Notes under the pieces: model-generated
Seen by the model: only the letters and a program-made list of their open reading frames with translations
Told to the model about the DNA's origin: nothing
The model's database searches: none
Program-made: the position numbers and the translations under genes
Shown: piece after piece, positions 20,873 through 31,312 of the stretch
Layout of the letters: each line of letters starts with the position of its first letter
Position numbering within the stretch: position 1 is the stretch's first letter
Source of the DNA: Mesostigma viride
Lineage: Eukaryota; Streptophyta; Mesostigmatophyceae; Mesostigmatales; Mesostigmataceae
Assembly: GCA_009746045.1 (NCBI GenBank)
Contig: RPFO01000079.1
Location: 52,501-116,500 of the forward strand
DNA: 64,000 nucleotides
Direction: 5' to 3'

Positions 20873-21612
20873 TGTTACGTCCAAGCTTGTTTACTTAGGG
20901 TTCGTTAGTGGACATATTGGCCGTAACAATATACTGTCGTCAGATTTGTGTAGCTAGTTACGCACCCTTTTTCCAAGGGGTTGGCCTACGTTGCTTTTAA
21001 TAGCACATTATGTGTAGGTCAGGGCCCGGCGCTGTGGTGTAGCGCCGGCTAGCTAGGCCGAGCCACGTGGTGGGCTGAGCCTTAGTCTAGGGCATTTTCC
21101 AGTGTACGCCCATTCGTAGCTAGTTTGGTGGCTTTCAGGTTTACAACACATTCCAGTGTTTTATCATTCGTGGCTAGTCGGGAGGGTGGGTTTCCACCCA
21201 CTGTTATTCCGAAACAGTCCACAATCGGGAGTGTTGTTATTGGGCCGGTTGTGGGCCGATCATCTATGCATCATGCATGCCCGCGTTGTGCATCGTCTTC
21301 CAACGTGCACGACGGCGGGCATATAGGTGTTGGTGTTTTATTTACCTACTCTCTCTCGGTTAATTGCAATGGCATAAAGTGACTCACGTCTACTTTCCGA
21401 GGGGGCTCTGCCCGCGGGTTGGGATAAAGTATGGATTCCAATTCCTGACGTACAAGTTACATGCCATTATCACGATCCGGAATGTCCTGATAAATGTATC
21501 GCACATCCTGCTCCAGGGATTAGTTCCTACCATGAAGTCGACCATCGTCCACGACAGTCAGTCGTGGATCAGGTGTAGATCTTTCGCAGCCGGCAGTCAG
21601 CCGGATGTAAAA
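20873..21612. mobile_element. Solo LTR inside R3
   Basis: This 740-bp insert begins TGTTACG and ends GTAAAA (probably mutated GTAACA). ATACT flanks it (20868-20872, 21613-21617), and joining the flanks restores R-family 3' UTR sequence. It is not similar in body to the LTR-1 LTRs. No coding region. Confidence 0.8.
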
Positions 21613-21682
21613 ATACTACATCTATCTAACAGCATTCTAACTACAACATCTATCTAGGCAGCCGCACGCTGCCCTAGGGGAG

Positions 21683-22381
21683 CTATCTGGCGTGCCTCCC
21701 ACGGGATTGCACACGCGGGCGCTTCCCCACTGGGGGGGGCTCGTTGTCCTCTATGACCTGGGCCCACTTGGCCTTGTCCATCATCTTCTTCCAAATTACG
21801 GAGAGGCCTAGGCCCCCCATGTCCTCTACTAGCTGTTCTTTGAAGGTGCGGGCCTTGCGGCGTCTAACATCACTGGGCCCCGCCCACGTCAGGAGGTGCC
21901 GGCCAGGCTGGGCTGGTCGCAGTCCTGCGGGGGGGCCACGTGAGGTGTCTACCTGGTTGGTGCGAGCTAGGTGCCCTACTAGCTGCAGGCGTCGTTGCTT
22001 AATGGTGCTGGTGATATAGGGCATGCCCTGGTACAGGTCCTCATTGCGGACATGAGCAGCATATCCTACTCTGAAAATGGAACGCAGCATGCTGGTGACT
22101 GCGCCGTCCAGCTTGCGGGCCAGGTCGGCGGTGAGGGTCCACGTCTCGGCTCCATACGTGAGAACAGGAAGCACGAGGACCTTGAACAGGTCCTGTTTCT
22201 CGATCTTGCCCAGGGGCTTGCGCCACAGGGCCCGGTACTGGCGTAAAGCGTGCCAGGCGAGGGAGATGCGATGGTCCACATCAACCTCGCAGCTGGGGAG
22301 CAGGCTGCCCAGCAGCTTAACGCGGTCCCGATACAGGACTCGAGAGCCGTCTAGGAGATAGAGGGGCGGCGGTGAGTTGGT
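21683..22381 (-). pseudogene. R3 RT C-terminal domain (open frame)
   Basis: An uninterrupted minus-strand frame (21683-22279) encodes the end of the R ORF2: SLAWHALRQYRALW, VLTYGAETWTLTADLARK, RRLQLVGHLARTNQ, WKKMMDKAKWAQVIEDNEPP, GKRPRVQSRGRHAR. It lacks the RT catalytic core because of 5' truncation. It is useful as the reference for the frameshifted C-terminus of R1. Confidence 0.8.
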
Positions 22382-22595
22382 GAGATGCTTCTAAGCCCTA
22401 CACTATGACCGCCCTTTCAGCTAGACGATGCCGCCGTTCACCACAGCCAGTTTCCCAGGCTGGCGGGTCGAACTCGGCTTTCTATCTCGCTAAATATTGG
22501 GCCGGCCCTGCTAAATATTAGGCCCTGCGCTATTAAGAATGCACCTAGCGGCTTAAACACAAGGGCTCTTCGCGAGCACCTGTGGAAAACCTCTA

Positions 22596-22612
22596 GAACT
22601 ACCTCCGATCCA
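22596..22612 (-). promoter_or_regulatory. LTR-1 primer binding site (candidate)
   Basis: One base inside the 5' LTR the minus strand reads TGGATCGGAGGTAGTTC. This has the TGG start expected for pairing with a tRNA 3' CCA end. Confidence 0.55.
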
Positions 22613-22613
22613 G

Positions 22614-23288
22614 TGTTACATCGGACCCGAGCCGGACGGTGCGAAAGATCTAATCTAGTATAAGGTGCAGTTTAATACGCCGACATAGCCGCGCATCCGC
22701 GTACCGCGATAGCAAGCAAAGATCGCAGTAAATTGACTAACTGAGCCGCGGTTTATCCTCAGCTAGGCCTTATAGCATGATTAATTAATCTAGCTATATA
22801 ACACGGCATGTCATGAGGCAAATGACATCCGGATTAGTGCCCCTTGGTCTGAGAGAGTCGTCAACACTCGTTTCATTAATCATCAAACCAAAGAGAGAGA
22901 GTCCATCGTCCTCAGACCAATTTCACCTAGCTGCGCTACCAAGCTGGCAAGTTGGTGTGCAGGCGCGCCGACATGCGCGCCGATCTTCCAGATACTGCCG
23001 TCAAGCCCCATTGAATAGGTTCTGTATGACGTCTAGGGCCGGCCCGGCCCCTAGAAGATCTCGTACTTCTGGCTAGGCCCAAAATAAATGGTCCGAAACA
23101 CACAAAGTACCAAATAAACACACAAAGTCCCGAACTTAGGACATATTCCCAAATAAGTCCCGAATTGAGTCCTATAGTCCGGCGGACTATGAAAGCGAGC
23201 TATCGAAAGTCCCAAACGAATAACAAATGACTTTCGACTTATTTATTGAAGGCATTGTTACGCCCATACAAAGGTCTGGGCCGTAACA
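22614..23288 (-). repeat. LTR-1 5' LTR
   Basis: TGTTACATCGG ... CCGTAACA. It pairs with 18377-19043. The right target duplication CCTGG follows at 23289. Confidence 0.9.
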
Positions 23289-23570
23289 CCTGGCCCAGCA
23301 ACAGCGGCGACGCGAGCTATGGCCGACCTACCTTCAGCTCCGGCAGAGCGCAAGGGGGAAGCCGGTATACTGGAGGGGGGCGGTCATCCACGTTGACCAC
23401 AAGCCCTGGCAGGCCCCCCCTGCCACCTCAGACTAGGGAATATATACCAGTAGTGTAGATTTGTCAGGCTTAGCCTAGCATGTGGCCCACGCGCATGTGC
23501 GCCCATAATGGCCCCCATTAATTAATTAATTAATGGGGGAGATGCCTGCCCGGGGGAGATGCCCCCCCGC

Positions 23571-24483
23571 GGGCCAACGAGCTTGTCCACTACTGCCGCC
23601 TATATGGCATTGATGTGCTTGGGGTCCAAGAGCACCAACGCTCCTTTGAGGGCCCCGTTCAGCGTGTCACCCTCGCACTACAATGGCAACTGCTGTGCGG
23701 CCCGGCGCATGCACCGGGGCAGGGAGGAGTGGGCCTGCTGTGCTCCCCCACCGCTGCCGCCCAGCTCGTGGACCACAAACTTTGCTCGAATCGGATCCTT
23801 CAGTGCACTTTCCGCTCCCTTGAAGGACGGACCCCCATTATGCTCTCGGTAATTGTCGGATATGCCCCACATGCTGGGCACCCGGCCGAGGACCGCGCAG
23901 CGTTCTTCAACCAGTTGCTCGACATAGAGAAACAGATCCCACGTCAATACATCGTCGCCATCTTGGTGGATGCCAACGCGACCCTGCCCGGCCGTGGGCC
24001 GCGGGGGCTGCATGTATGCGCCGCGCCTAACCGATAGCAATTAATGCCAACACCCCCCTACTTGAGCAACTGCTCACTGAGGGGGACTTGACTGCTGCCA
24101 ATACGCTTTTTGCTAAACCGCCTGATGCACTAGTGACCTTTGTGGGCACCATGCGCAGGGCGGCTGGCTCAATGCTCCCTCGGCGGCGATGTGTATGCTT
24201 GGACTACATACTTGTGCGCAAGTGCTGGCGCTCTTCCGTCATCGATGCCCGTACGCTGACCACCCCCAGTGTCGCATCGGATCATCGCATGGTCACCGCA
24301 ACCTTGCGCCTACGTCTTCAGGCCCCTGCGCGCCGCCGCCCCCGGCCCCGCCCTGACTGGACCTGCTTACGCCCCGTCCGTGGGCGCAGGGAGAAGTGGT
24401 CAGCGGATGAGATACGCCGCGATGCAATCAGGTCTGCCTTTGTGGACGCGCAACCTTTGATGTACCTGGACGCAGAGGCGGTG
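23571..24483 (+). pseudogene. B1 endonuclease domain, broken
   Basis: APE-type motifs appear in successive frames: GVQEHQRS, GQGGVGLLCS, IVGYAPHAG and LVDANATLP (23615-24037), then CLDYILVRK and ASDHRMVTATLRLR (24088-24486). A frame change near 24010-24040 and a stop at 24486 break it. The first residues of the domain are missing. Confidence 0.75.
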
Positions 24484-24689
24484 TAGATCTCACGCCACCC
24501 TACGAACTGTTCATGCGATCGGTGGAGCTTGGCTCTAAGCTTCTCCCCGAGCAACCCCGCGCCCGACCAGCCCCGCTCCGTACCTGCGCGACGCCCGGGT
24601 GGTTGCCGCCCGGCTGGCGCTAGCGCAGGCCCGCCGCCGCGGGGAGGACCTGTACCCGTACCAGGAACCGCTTACTCAAGCATATATAT

Positions 24690-24717
24690 TAAAAATATAA
24701 TTACTGTTTTAGGGTTT
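24690..24717 (-). mobile_element. RLE-c: 28-nt micro-insertion of the RLE 3' tail plus telomere-like filler
   Basis: AGCATATATAT is duplicated at 24679-24689 and 24718-24728. Between them are 16 nt identical to the RLE-family 3' terminus (TAAAAATATAATTACT) and 12 nt GTTTTAGGGTTT. The latter matches a TTTTAGGG/TTTAGGG telomere repeat. Confidence 0.75.
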
Positions 24718-24743
24718 AGCATATATATACTGCCGCACATGCG

Positions 24744-26878
24744 GAGGAGGTGGAGACACTTGCCGCCGAAATCAATCGCCACACGGCCGCCAACCAGCAC
24801 AAGGCGGCCTGGCGCTCTCTCGACCGTCTCACCGGACGCCGGGAAACGCAACGGGCTGACATCCCAGGCACCCCCAGTGAACGCCTTGAGATTTGGTTCA
24901 GCTCCCACTGCTTGAGATTTGGTTCAGCAGAGGCCAAACTATCAGGGGCCCCTGGCCCGCCCCCCCCGCTTGACCCCGCTGCAGCTGCACGCCCTGCGGC
25001 CAGCCGAGGCGGCCCCATCGAGCCCCCGCAGGCGCCCACCAGCGAGACGGACTACCTGGTCCCACCGCCGGCTCTCCGGCCCCCTGGTGGACGGCCCCCA
25101 CGACGAGTGGACTCCCCAGGAATGGGCTGCTGCCATCTCCACCCTCCGCAATGATGCTGCCATGGGAGTGGACAATATTTCACCGGAGGTGGTTAAGATG
25201 CCTGAGCTTGAGCCCTTCCTCCGGGGTGTTTGCAACCGGATTCTACGAGATGGCCTCCCCCCGCCGACGTATTGGAAGACCGCTGTCGGGTCATGCTCTA
25301 CAAGGGCAAGGGGTCCGCCGCGGATACCGGCAACTACCGCGGCGTATGCCTCCAAAGCTGCGTGCTGAAAGTCTTCATGCGTCTCCTGCTGAACCGCATG
25401 CGCGCCAGCCTCGATCCCCACCTAGGTGAGTCCCAGATGGGCTTCCGTGTTGGTCGCAATTGTGTTATGGTCACTATTACCGCGCGCCGCCTGATCGAGG
25501 AAGTGGGCGCCTGGCCCCCGGCCTCTTGCCATTGCTATTGATCTTCGTGGATTACACCAAGGCATTCGATACGGTTACATGGGACGCCCTGTGGGTGGTC
25601 CTTCACCTGTTCCGTGTCCCATCGTACATCGTTGAGATCATCCGCCAGTTCTATGAAGGGTCCCAAGCCCAGGTCCGTACCGCCGACGGCGTCACTCCGG
25701 CGTTCCCCCTGCACACCGGGGTGTGGCAGGGCTGTGTGCTCTCCCCATATCTATTCATCATTATGGTGGACTATATTATGCGGCGTGCACAAGCCCGCTT
25801 CGCCCGGGTGGAGGGGCGCCCGCCGGGGATCGAGATCACGGAGTACGCCAGCTACGGCGGGGTTGACCCACCCTACCGCCTGAGCGATCTGATCTACGCT
25901 GATGACACGACACTCGTGGAAACCCCAGAGTCAGCCCAACTGTGGCTAGACAGCTTATCACTGGAAGCGCGGGCGGTGGGGCTTATGATCAGCAAGAAAA
26001 CGGAGGTCATGGCCATCGGCTTCCCTGCTGGGATAGCCCCACCCACCCTCCTCTTGCTGGACGGCAGCCCCGTCCCCCCGGCGACTCGCTTCAAGCTCCT
26101 TGGCAGCTGGCTTCCCTCCACGGCCGACGACATCAACACCCGCATTGGCCAGGCCTGGGCGGCCCTCCGCCGCCTCGACAGGTTCTGGACCTGTCGCTAC
26201 CTGAGTGAGCGACGCAAGCGCATTCTGTTCAAGGCCCTTGTCCTCAGCATCCTCCTTTATGGCTGCGAGGCGTGGACCCTGGACCAGGCGCTGAGCCAGC
26301 AGCTTGACGGCACCGTCACTCGAATGCTCCGTCATATCCTCGGCGTCCGCTACCAAGAACGCCGCACCCGGGCCGAGCTCTACTGCGAGCTCCCTCTTGT
26401 CACCCATACCATCCGACACCGCCGCCTCCTCTTTGCCGGCCATCTTGCCCGCACAGACCAGGTGAATACCGATGTGGGCCCTGCCGGGGGGCTTAAGACG
26501 GGCCAACCAGGTAGACACCTCCTCCTATGGCAGGGTCCCCTTGTCCCATCGCAACCCACTGGCAAACTTGCGCGCGCCGGGCACCGGCGCGGCGCGACCC
26601 GGACCTATGTGACACAACTGCTTGAAGATGCAGGGCTTCTGGGACTATCCGTACTCCGCGCCCGCATGATTGACAAGGAGAAATGGGCTGCCATCTGCGA
26701 TAAGCACCTTCCCGAGGGGTATGCTCCTGTTTTCTCCCCACGGGCCCCGCGGCCCGTTGCTAGCCAGGGTAGAAGTCCGCAGGTGGAGGTTATTGGTCCT
26801 GAGGATAGCCGCTACACTACCGCCTCGTCTGCCATTACAGTAGAGGACAGCTCGGATGAGGATTACATCCCCATCTAG
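24744..26878 (+). pseudogene. B1 reverse transcriptase and C-terminal domain
   Basis: The N-terminal RT (24750-25540) is split by frameshifts (AAMGVDNISPEVVKM, MLYKGKGSAADTGNYRGVCL, SQMGFRVGRNCVMV). From 25520 a long frame runs to 26878 with LLIFVDYTKAFDTVTW, GVWQGCVLSPYLFI, LIYADDTTLV (YADD), LLYGCEAWTLDQ, RRLLFAGHLARTDQVN and an acidic tail VEDSSDEDYIPI. The shift near 25520 lies in a C-rich run. The catalytic Asp residues are present in the open part. It is related to but distinct from R1. Confidence 0.8.
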
Positions 26879-27544
26879 TGCTTAACGGTTGGGGGATGAT
26901 GCAGACGATATTTGTTTAAACTTTTGTGTAATTATTTTTCTAATGAGATTAGCATAGTACTCCGTGGCATGCCTTGCGCATGACACGCAAGTACTTACTT
27001 ACTTACTTACTTACGTAATTAATTAATTAGTTAATTAATTAATTAATTAATTAATTAATTAATTAATTAACTAATTAATTAATTAATTAATAGACACGTG
27101 ACTGCGTCACGTGAGCATAAGTCCGCAGTGGGAGGGGAACATGGGATGGAATGGATGGTATAAGCTATCTAGGTCCTAGTAATGGCCCCCATTGATGATG
27201 CCTTCAGAATTTAGCCAAGCCCTGCCTATAATGGGACCCCCATGGATGTCGCATTAAGAATTTAGCCATGCTATGCCATGCAGAGAGATGCTCTCTGTCG
27301 AGAAGCCATGCCCTAGCTCTTGTATAGCCATGATGATCTTCCCCCACATGACATACTCCCCCTTAGCTGGGCATAGTGTGAAGATCCTGAGGGTGCAGGT
27401 GCCCTGGTGCACCTAGAGCAAGGGTACCTTACATTCCCACCCTTGCAGGAAGTAGCCCAGAATGTATTAAAAGCCATATGCCCCTTCTCAGGGATATGTG
27501 CTACATGTACTCCCAACGGAGTTATGTTTCTAATTAATTACCCA

Positions 27545-27805
27545 TTAATCAATGTATATTTATTGTTTGATTAATTAATGGGTAAGCGTCCTTATTATCA
27601 AAGAGACAACTTGTTATATAACTAATTAGTTATTCTTACGTGACTGTGTCACGTCAGCATAATCCTTAAAAGGTATGATGAAATGGGAATGGAATGCTTA
27701 ACTATATTATCAAATTTGCCAAGCTAAAAGTCAAAAAAACTAACAGCAGCTTGGTACTCACCCCAGCCACGCAACTAACTGCAGCTCCTACCTGCAGCAT
27801 CTTAT
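27545..27805. other. Spacer downstream of A3
   Basis: Starts with a hairpin-forming ACCCATTAATCAA / TTGATTAATTAATGGGT pair. A CGTGACTGTGTCACG palindrome follows at 27639. No gene seen. Confidence 0.5.
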
Positions 27806-27925
27806 GCTTCGCGCGGGTGACCCCGAAGGAATGGGGTCACATTGCTTAGAGTTTGTTTGGTTACTTGTGACAGTAATCAAGACAACGCTTCGCGAGGGTG
27901 ACCCCAAAGGAATGGGGTGACTGTG
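27806..27925 (-). terminator. Two tandem hairpins in the HTTM gene 3' flank
   Basis: GCTTCGCG-GGGTGACCCC-GAAGGAAT-GGGGTCAC occurs at about 27809-27841 and again, slightly changed, at 27888-27923. Each copy folds GTGACCCC/GGGGTCAC. They lie 40-155 nt past the stop codon of the HTTM gene. A 3'-UTR or processing role is inferred only. Confidence 0.4.
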
Positions 27926-27961
27926 CTCAAAGTTCGTCATCTCTGAGTGGCGTAGTTGACC

Positions 27962-30900
27962 TTAGAATTGCCCATTTCGACCACAAGTTACCACTTCTCT
28001 GTACCCAATACTTGGCGGCCCCCTAGTGATTGGTGATGTCGGAGGCAGCACAGGACTTATCAAGGCTGCAATCTCGACCTGGGTGAGGACCAGCTGCTCG
28101 CCAGGGCCAAGGTCAGGGCCGCCCACGTGGCCCTGGAGAAGCTCAGGGAAGTTACAGAAGAAGCTGCTCCCGAGGTGGTGCAAGCGAGATGACAGCTTCT
28201 CAGTCTCCCTCTTCTTCCAAATGAAATAAGTAAAAAACTTCCAAAAATGGTTCCGGAATAGTCCCTTCGTGTTAGCCACGTTATCTGAAAACAGCGCTGC
28301 CTTATCAGCCACAGGCTGCCAGAGCGTGCCAGCATGCCGCTTTATAGACTCGCATTCCCTGGCCTGCACAGCTTCCTTACGCCTGCTGGCTGGAGCATCG
28401 CCATTATTAGCCACACTCGAGCCATTGCCAGCAAGTACCTGCCTGTCGGAGTCCAGGCCATATTGCCCACACGAGCGAGTCACAAAACACCAGGCATCCC
28501 TGAGCAGGCTCTTGCGCGCACCCTTCAGCACTTTGAAAAGATCCACATCCCACTGGCAACAACTGGCCGCCACTTGCTGCTGCTGAAAATGCTGAAGCTG
28601 CTGCATCGGACGCTGACCTGGATCCTGGGACGGCCGGCTGCCACGGGGGTTCGCTCCATCATCGCTCCCCGCCGACATAGACACATCCCCAGCAGCACAG
28701 ACGCTGACATTCTTTCCTCCTGCGCCTACCACCTGCACAGAACCCACCACCACCCACCACCGCACCGCATGGGCAGGGGGGCTGAACACACTTACGTTCT
28801 GGTCTATATTTAGCACACGAGCCAGCTTGCCGCCGTCCACCTTCTCTATCAGCCCCAGGTTTCCCGCATTCTCCAGCAGTGCGTAGGCAAACAACACCCA
28901 CATGAATGCCGCCACCAGCCGCCGCGTGGTATGCTGGCACCACACACCCAGCCGCCCGGTTTGCCCACGCCGGCGCCCAGACGCCTGCTTCCCAGAAGCA
29001 TCAACGCTGCCTTTCTCCCCCTTCTCTAGTGCAGACAGGACCTTTCCTGGCAGCTCGCCGCACCCTGCGACCTCTCCCTTGCAGCCTATCTGAGCACCTG
29101 CATAGCGCTGCGGCCTGGACACAGTCGTGGATGACCAATCGAGCCACGCAGTGAGCCACCAGGCGAGCCCACCGTGCAGCCACCCTGGGCACAGCTGCAG
29201 GAGGCGGCCACCAGGGAACATGGACACCACCTTCCTCGCCGCCGCCTGCCCCACCAGCGTCTCCTTCCCGTCCGCAAGCCACCAGCCGGACAGAGAGGAG
29301 GGCACGCGAGTCGACCCGTGGGTGCTGGCACACGCGCCCGGTTGCGCGTTTCCAAAGCCCCCAAAGGGCGCCTTGCCCGCTGCTGACGCCATGCCGGTCG
29401 AAATGCCTTTCCTGCCAAGGCTAGCCTGCCAGCGACCTATGCTGAGACCTTGGCCTTTATGCTCCGACCTCCGCGCCCCCGCGCTATTGCTGTCAGGGCT
29501 TGGGGGCGTGACGTCGTCAGAACCATGGCGTCCTTCCATCCCGGGAAGCCCCCTCCCAACCTGCTCCCCCGGGCCGTCTGCACCCCCCCCAGCGCAACCA
29601 TCACTATGACCCGTGGCCCAGCGCGTGCTGACTCGGCCCAACGTGGCCGCACCCACGAGGCAGCAAAGCAGCGGCAAGGGCCGCGCGGTGCTCTCGGCAC
29701 CCGTCACGTCCGGGCTGATTCCTGGCCCTGCTGGCCTCCGCACATACAAGATGAGCGGCGCTCGTGCACCAACTTCCCGTGCTTGCGTTTCATTGTCGCC
29801 ACGCTTGCCTTTCCCACAGCCATGCAACGGATCCAGCCCTGTCTCAGAACCAGCCCAGCCATGCACCCGTGTGCTACTGTCACCCGCACCAGCGTCCGTG
29901 CTACCACCACCCGCCTCTGTCCCGCCATCCCCACTTCCCGGCGGCCAGCCCGCCCAGTCCCAAAAGGGTGACGGCAGCAGAATCACCGCGCTGTTTATGC
30001 CCAGCACCTGGTGCATCCCCACGGCCATGACCGCCATGATCCCCGCGTGCAGCGAGACGAGGAGTGCGACGGGCAAGGCCCGCGCCCACCGGTCCGCCCG
30101 CGTCGCCAGAATTAGCGCCGGTGCCGCACTCTCCAAGACCATCGTGGCTGCCGTGAGGACTTGGAGCACCACACGGGGCAACGCCAGCAGTAGCTTACCG
30201 GGTAGCGGCCGCACAATGTGCGCATAGTTCATACCATAGTAGAGCGCAGAGAACTCCGGCGGTGTCCACTCGGGCACCCACCGAGGGCGCAACCGGTTGA
30301 TAACCACGAGGACATAGATCAGCGCCACCTGCAGGGTGAGGCCTGCCGTGGCCGCGCTACAGCACAAGTCACGGCTAAACAAACGGTCCCCGTTGATGCC
30401 CCCATCGCTGCTAGCCGTGCTGGCATCCGCGCCCGCGCCAGGGCTCAGGATGCCTGCTCCTGAATGTTGCTGGCATCCGGCCCCGGGGCGTTCCCCTCGC
30501 GCCGCAACCGAGGGGTTGCTGGCGTCATGAGGGGCTTCTCCGTGGGCCCCTGCCGCCCTGTTCGTACGCTGGGGGCGCCCAGTAGGGGCACCGTGCGACG
30601 CCTCTCCCTGAGAGACAACCCCACGGCCGGCCGTGGGATATCGAAGCGCATCCAGGGACCACATTTGCTCCACGGGGAGGAACATAGTCCACAGCAGCAG
30701 CGTCAAAAGGATGCGGTCGCTGCCGCTTACAACCAGGGGGCACTGACGCCCGACCCTGGCCCAGTAAAGTAGGAAAGAGGCGACGCTGGCCGCGCGCGTG
30801 TGCAGGCCGAGCGTGAGCAGGACGGCGGCGAGGAGCTGGGTGGCCAGGAGGGCCCCCTGGAGCCAGTACGGGCCGCGGTAAAAGGCGACGGACTGGAGGG

Positions 30901-31312
30901 CGCGCTCGGCAACGTGGTCCCAGGAGAGCGCGGTGTCGTGGGCTCCAGCATTACGATCAGTGTCAGGATCATGCTGAACCTTGTGGGGGATTCGTGCGTA
31001 CAGGACGTCCGTGGGCGCCATGATGGCCCCGTTCCCACTCGTGTGGAAGAGCAGGTCCAGCCCATCGGCCCACATCCAGCACTCATACGCGAGGTGCAGG
31101 CCGACCAGGACGCGCCAGGTGGCGAGCGCGCGGAGGTCGAGCGAGAGCGTGGCCTGCCCGCGCGCCGCCAGGTGTCGCGATACATTGCCGGCACTGGAAA
31201 GAATGCCACTCACCAGCCCTGGAGGCCTTATCGGCTCCTTGTTGGGCTGAGAGTTAGGCCTGGTAGGCATACTAGGCATAGCAGGCCTAGTACGCATATC
31301 AGTAGGCATCAA
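27962..31312 (-). CDS. HTTM / vitamin-K-dependent gamma-carboxylase-like membrane protein
   Basis: A single open frame of 1116 codons, the only convincing host gene here. Residues about 57-235 match the first HTTM half: LDLRALATWRVLVGLHLAYE, hydrophobic helices, and WTMFLPVEQMWSLDALR. A low-complexity insert of about 100 residues follows. Then comes the second membrane half (ALIYVLVVINRL, ALYYGMNYAHIVRPLPGKLL, VLESAAPALILATR, LLVSLHAGIMAVMAVG) up to about 475. A Gly/Ser/charged-rich region of about 300 residues separates this from a C-terminal part with another membrane-like helix (FMWVLFAYALLENAGNLGLI). That part also carries SVFSPPAHAVRWWVVVGSV and FRNHFWKFFTYF, which resemble the post-membrane region of bacterial HTTM proteins. 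The family is typically under 600 residues. Start: ATG 31312, with a second Met just after. The substrate is unknown, since most HTTM proteins are uncharacterised. It is uncertain whether the inserts are translated or are unspliced in-frame introns. Confidence 0.8.
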   Translation of the reverse strand: MMPTDMRTRPAMPSMPTRPNSQPNKEPIRPPGLVSGILSSAGNVSRHLAARGQATLSLDLRALATWRVLVGLHLAYECWMWADGLDLLFHTSGNGAIMAPTDVLYARIPHKVQHDPDTDRNAGAHDTALSWDHVAERALQSVAFYRGPYWLQGALLATQLLAAVLLTLGLHTRAASVASFLLYWARVGRQCPLVVSGSDRILLTLLLWTMFLPVEQMWSLDALRYPTAGRGVVSQGEASHGAPTGRPQRTNRAAGAHGEAPHDASNPSVAARGERPGAGCQQHSGAGILSPGAGADASTASSDGGINGDRLFSRDLCCSAATAGLTLQVALIYVLVVINRLRPRWVPEWTPPEFSALYYGMNYAHIVRPLPGKLLLALPRVVLQVLTAATMVLESAAPALILATRADRWARALPVALLVSLHAGIMAVMAVGMHQVLGINSAVILLPSPFWDWAGWPPGSGDGGTEAGGGSTDAGAGDSSTRVHGWAGSETGLDPLHGCGKGKRGDNETQAREVGARAPLILYVRRPAGPGISPDVTGAESTARPLPLLCCLVGAATLGRVSTRWATGHSDGCAGGGADGPGEQVGRGLPGMEGRHGSDDVTPPSPDSNSAGARRSEHKGQGLSIGRWQASLGRKGISTGMASAAGKAPFGGFGNAQPGACASTHGSTRVPSSLSGWWLADGKETLVGQAAARKVVSMFPGGRLLQLCPGWLHGGLAWWLTAWLDWSSTTVSRPQRYAGAQIGCKGEVAGCGELPGKVLSALEKGEKGSVDASGKQASGRRRGQTGRLGVWCQHTTRRLVAAFMWVLFAYALLENAGNLGLIEKVDGGKLARVLNIDQNVSVFSPPAHAVRWWVVVGSVQVVGAGGKNVSVCAAGDVSMSAGSDDGANPRGSRPSQDPGQRPMQQLQHFQQQQVAASCCQWDVDLFKVLKGARKSLLRDAWCFVTRSCGQYGLDSDRQVLAGNGSSVANNGDAPASRRKEAVQARECESIKRHAGTLWQPVADKAALFSDNVANTKGLFRNHFWKFFTYFIWKKRETEKLSSRLHHLGSSFFCNFPELLQGHVGGPDLGPGEQLVLTQVEIAALISPVLPPTSPITRGPPSIGYREVVTCGRNGQF

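Larger units (their letters stand above)
20750..22381 (-). mobile_element. R3: 5'-truncated R-family LINE with 13-bp TSD
   Basis: GAGATGCTTCTAA is at 20737-20749 and 22382-22394. The (TAAT)n tail and 3' hairpin are at the left, coding C-terminus at the right. A solo LTR splits it. Without that insert it is about 890 bp, corresponding to R1 12600-13468. Confidence 0.9.
18377..23288 (-). mobile_element. Small LTR retrotransposon (LTR-1) inserted in A3 ORF1
   Basis: Direct repeats of 667 and 675 bp begin TGT and end CCGTAACA. CCTGG duplicates at 18372-18376 and 23289-23293, exactly splitting A3 ORF1. Coding is on the minus strand, so the 5' LTR is the right one. Without its R3 cargo the internal part is only about 1.9 kb and lacks integrase and RT, so the element is non-autonomous. 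Confidence 0.9.
23520..27179 (+). mobile_element. B1: APE-type LINE, 5'-truncated, 14-bp TSD
   Basis: TAATGGCCCCCATT is at 23506-23519 and 27180-27193, inside the A3 3' UTR. The element starts within the endonuclease. It ends with a 3' UTR containing TCTAATGAGATTAGCA, ACTT repeats (26991-27013), a 90-bp (TTAA)n tract and a short distal segment with CACGTGACTGCGTCACGTG. Confidence 0.85.
17034..27531 (+). mobile_element. Family A copy A3, split by nested insertions
   Basis: The leader and ORF1 run to 18376. ORF1 resumes at 23294 (CCCAGCAACAGCGGCGACG), the 3' UTR runs to 23519, resumes at 27194 and ends at GTTATGTTTCT 27531. AATTAATTACCCA flanks the whole (17021-17033, 27532-27544). Removing the two cargo blocks restores a layout identical to A1 and A2, with no ORF2. 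Confidence 0.85.
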
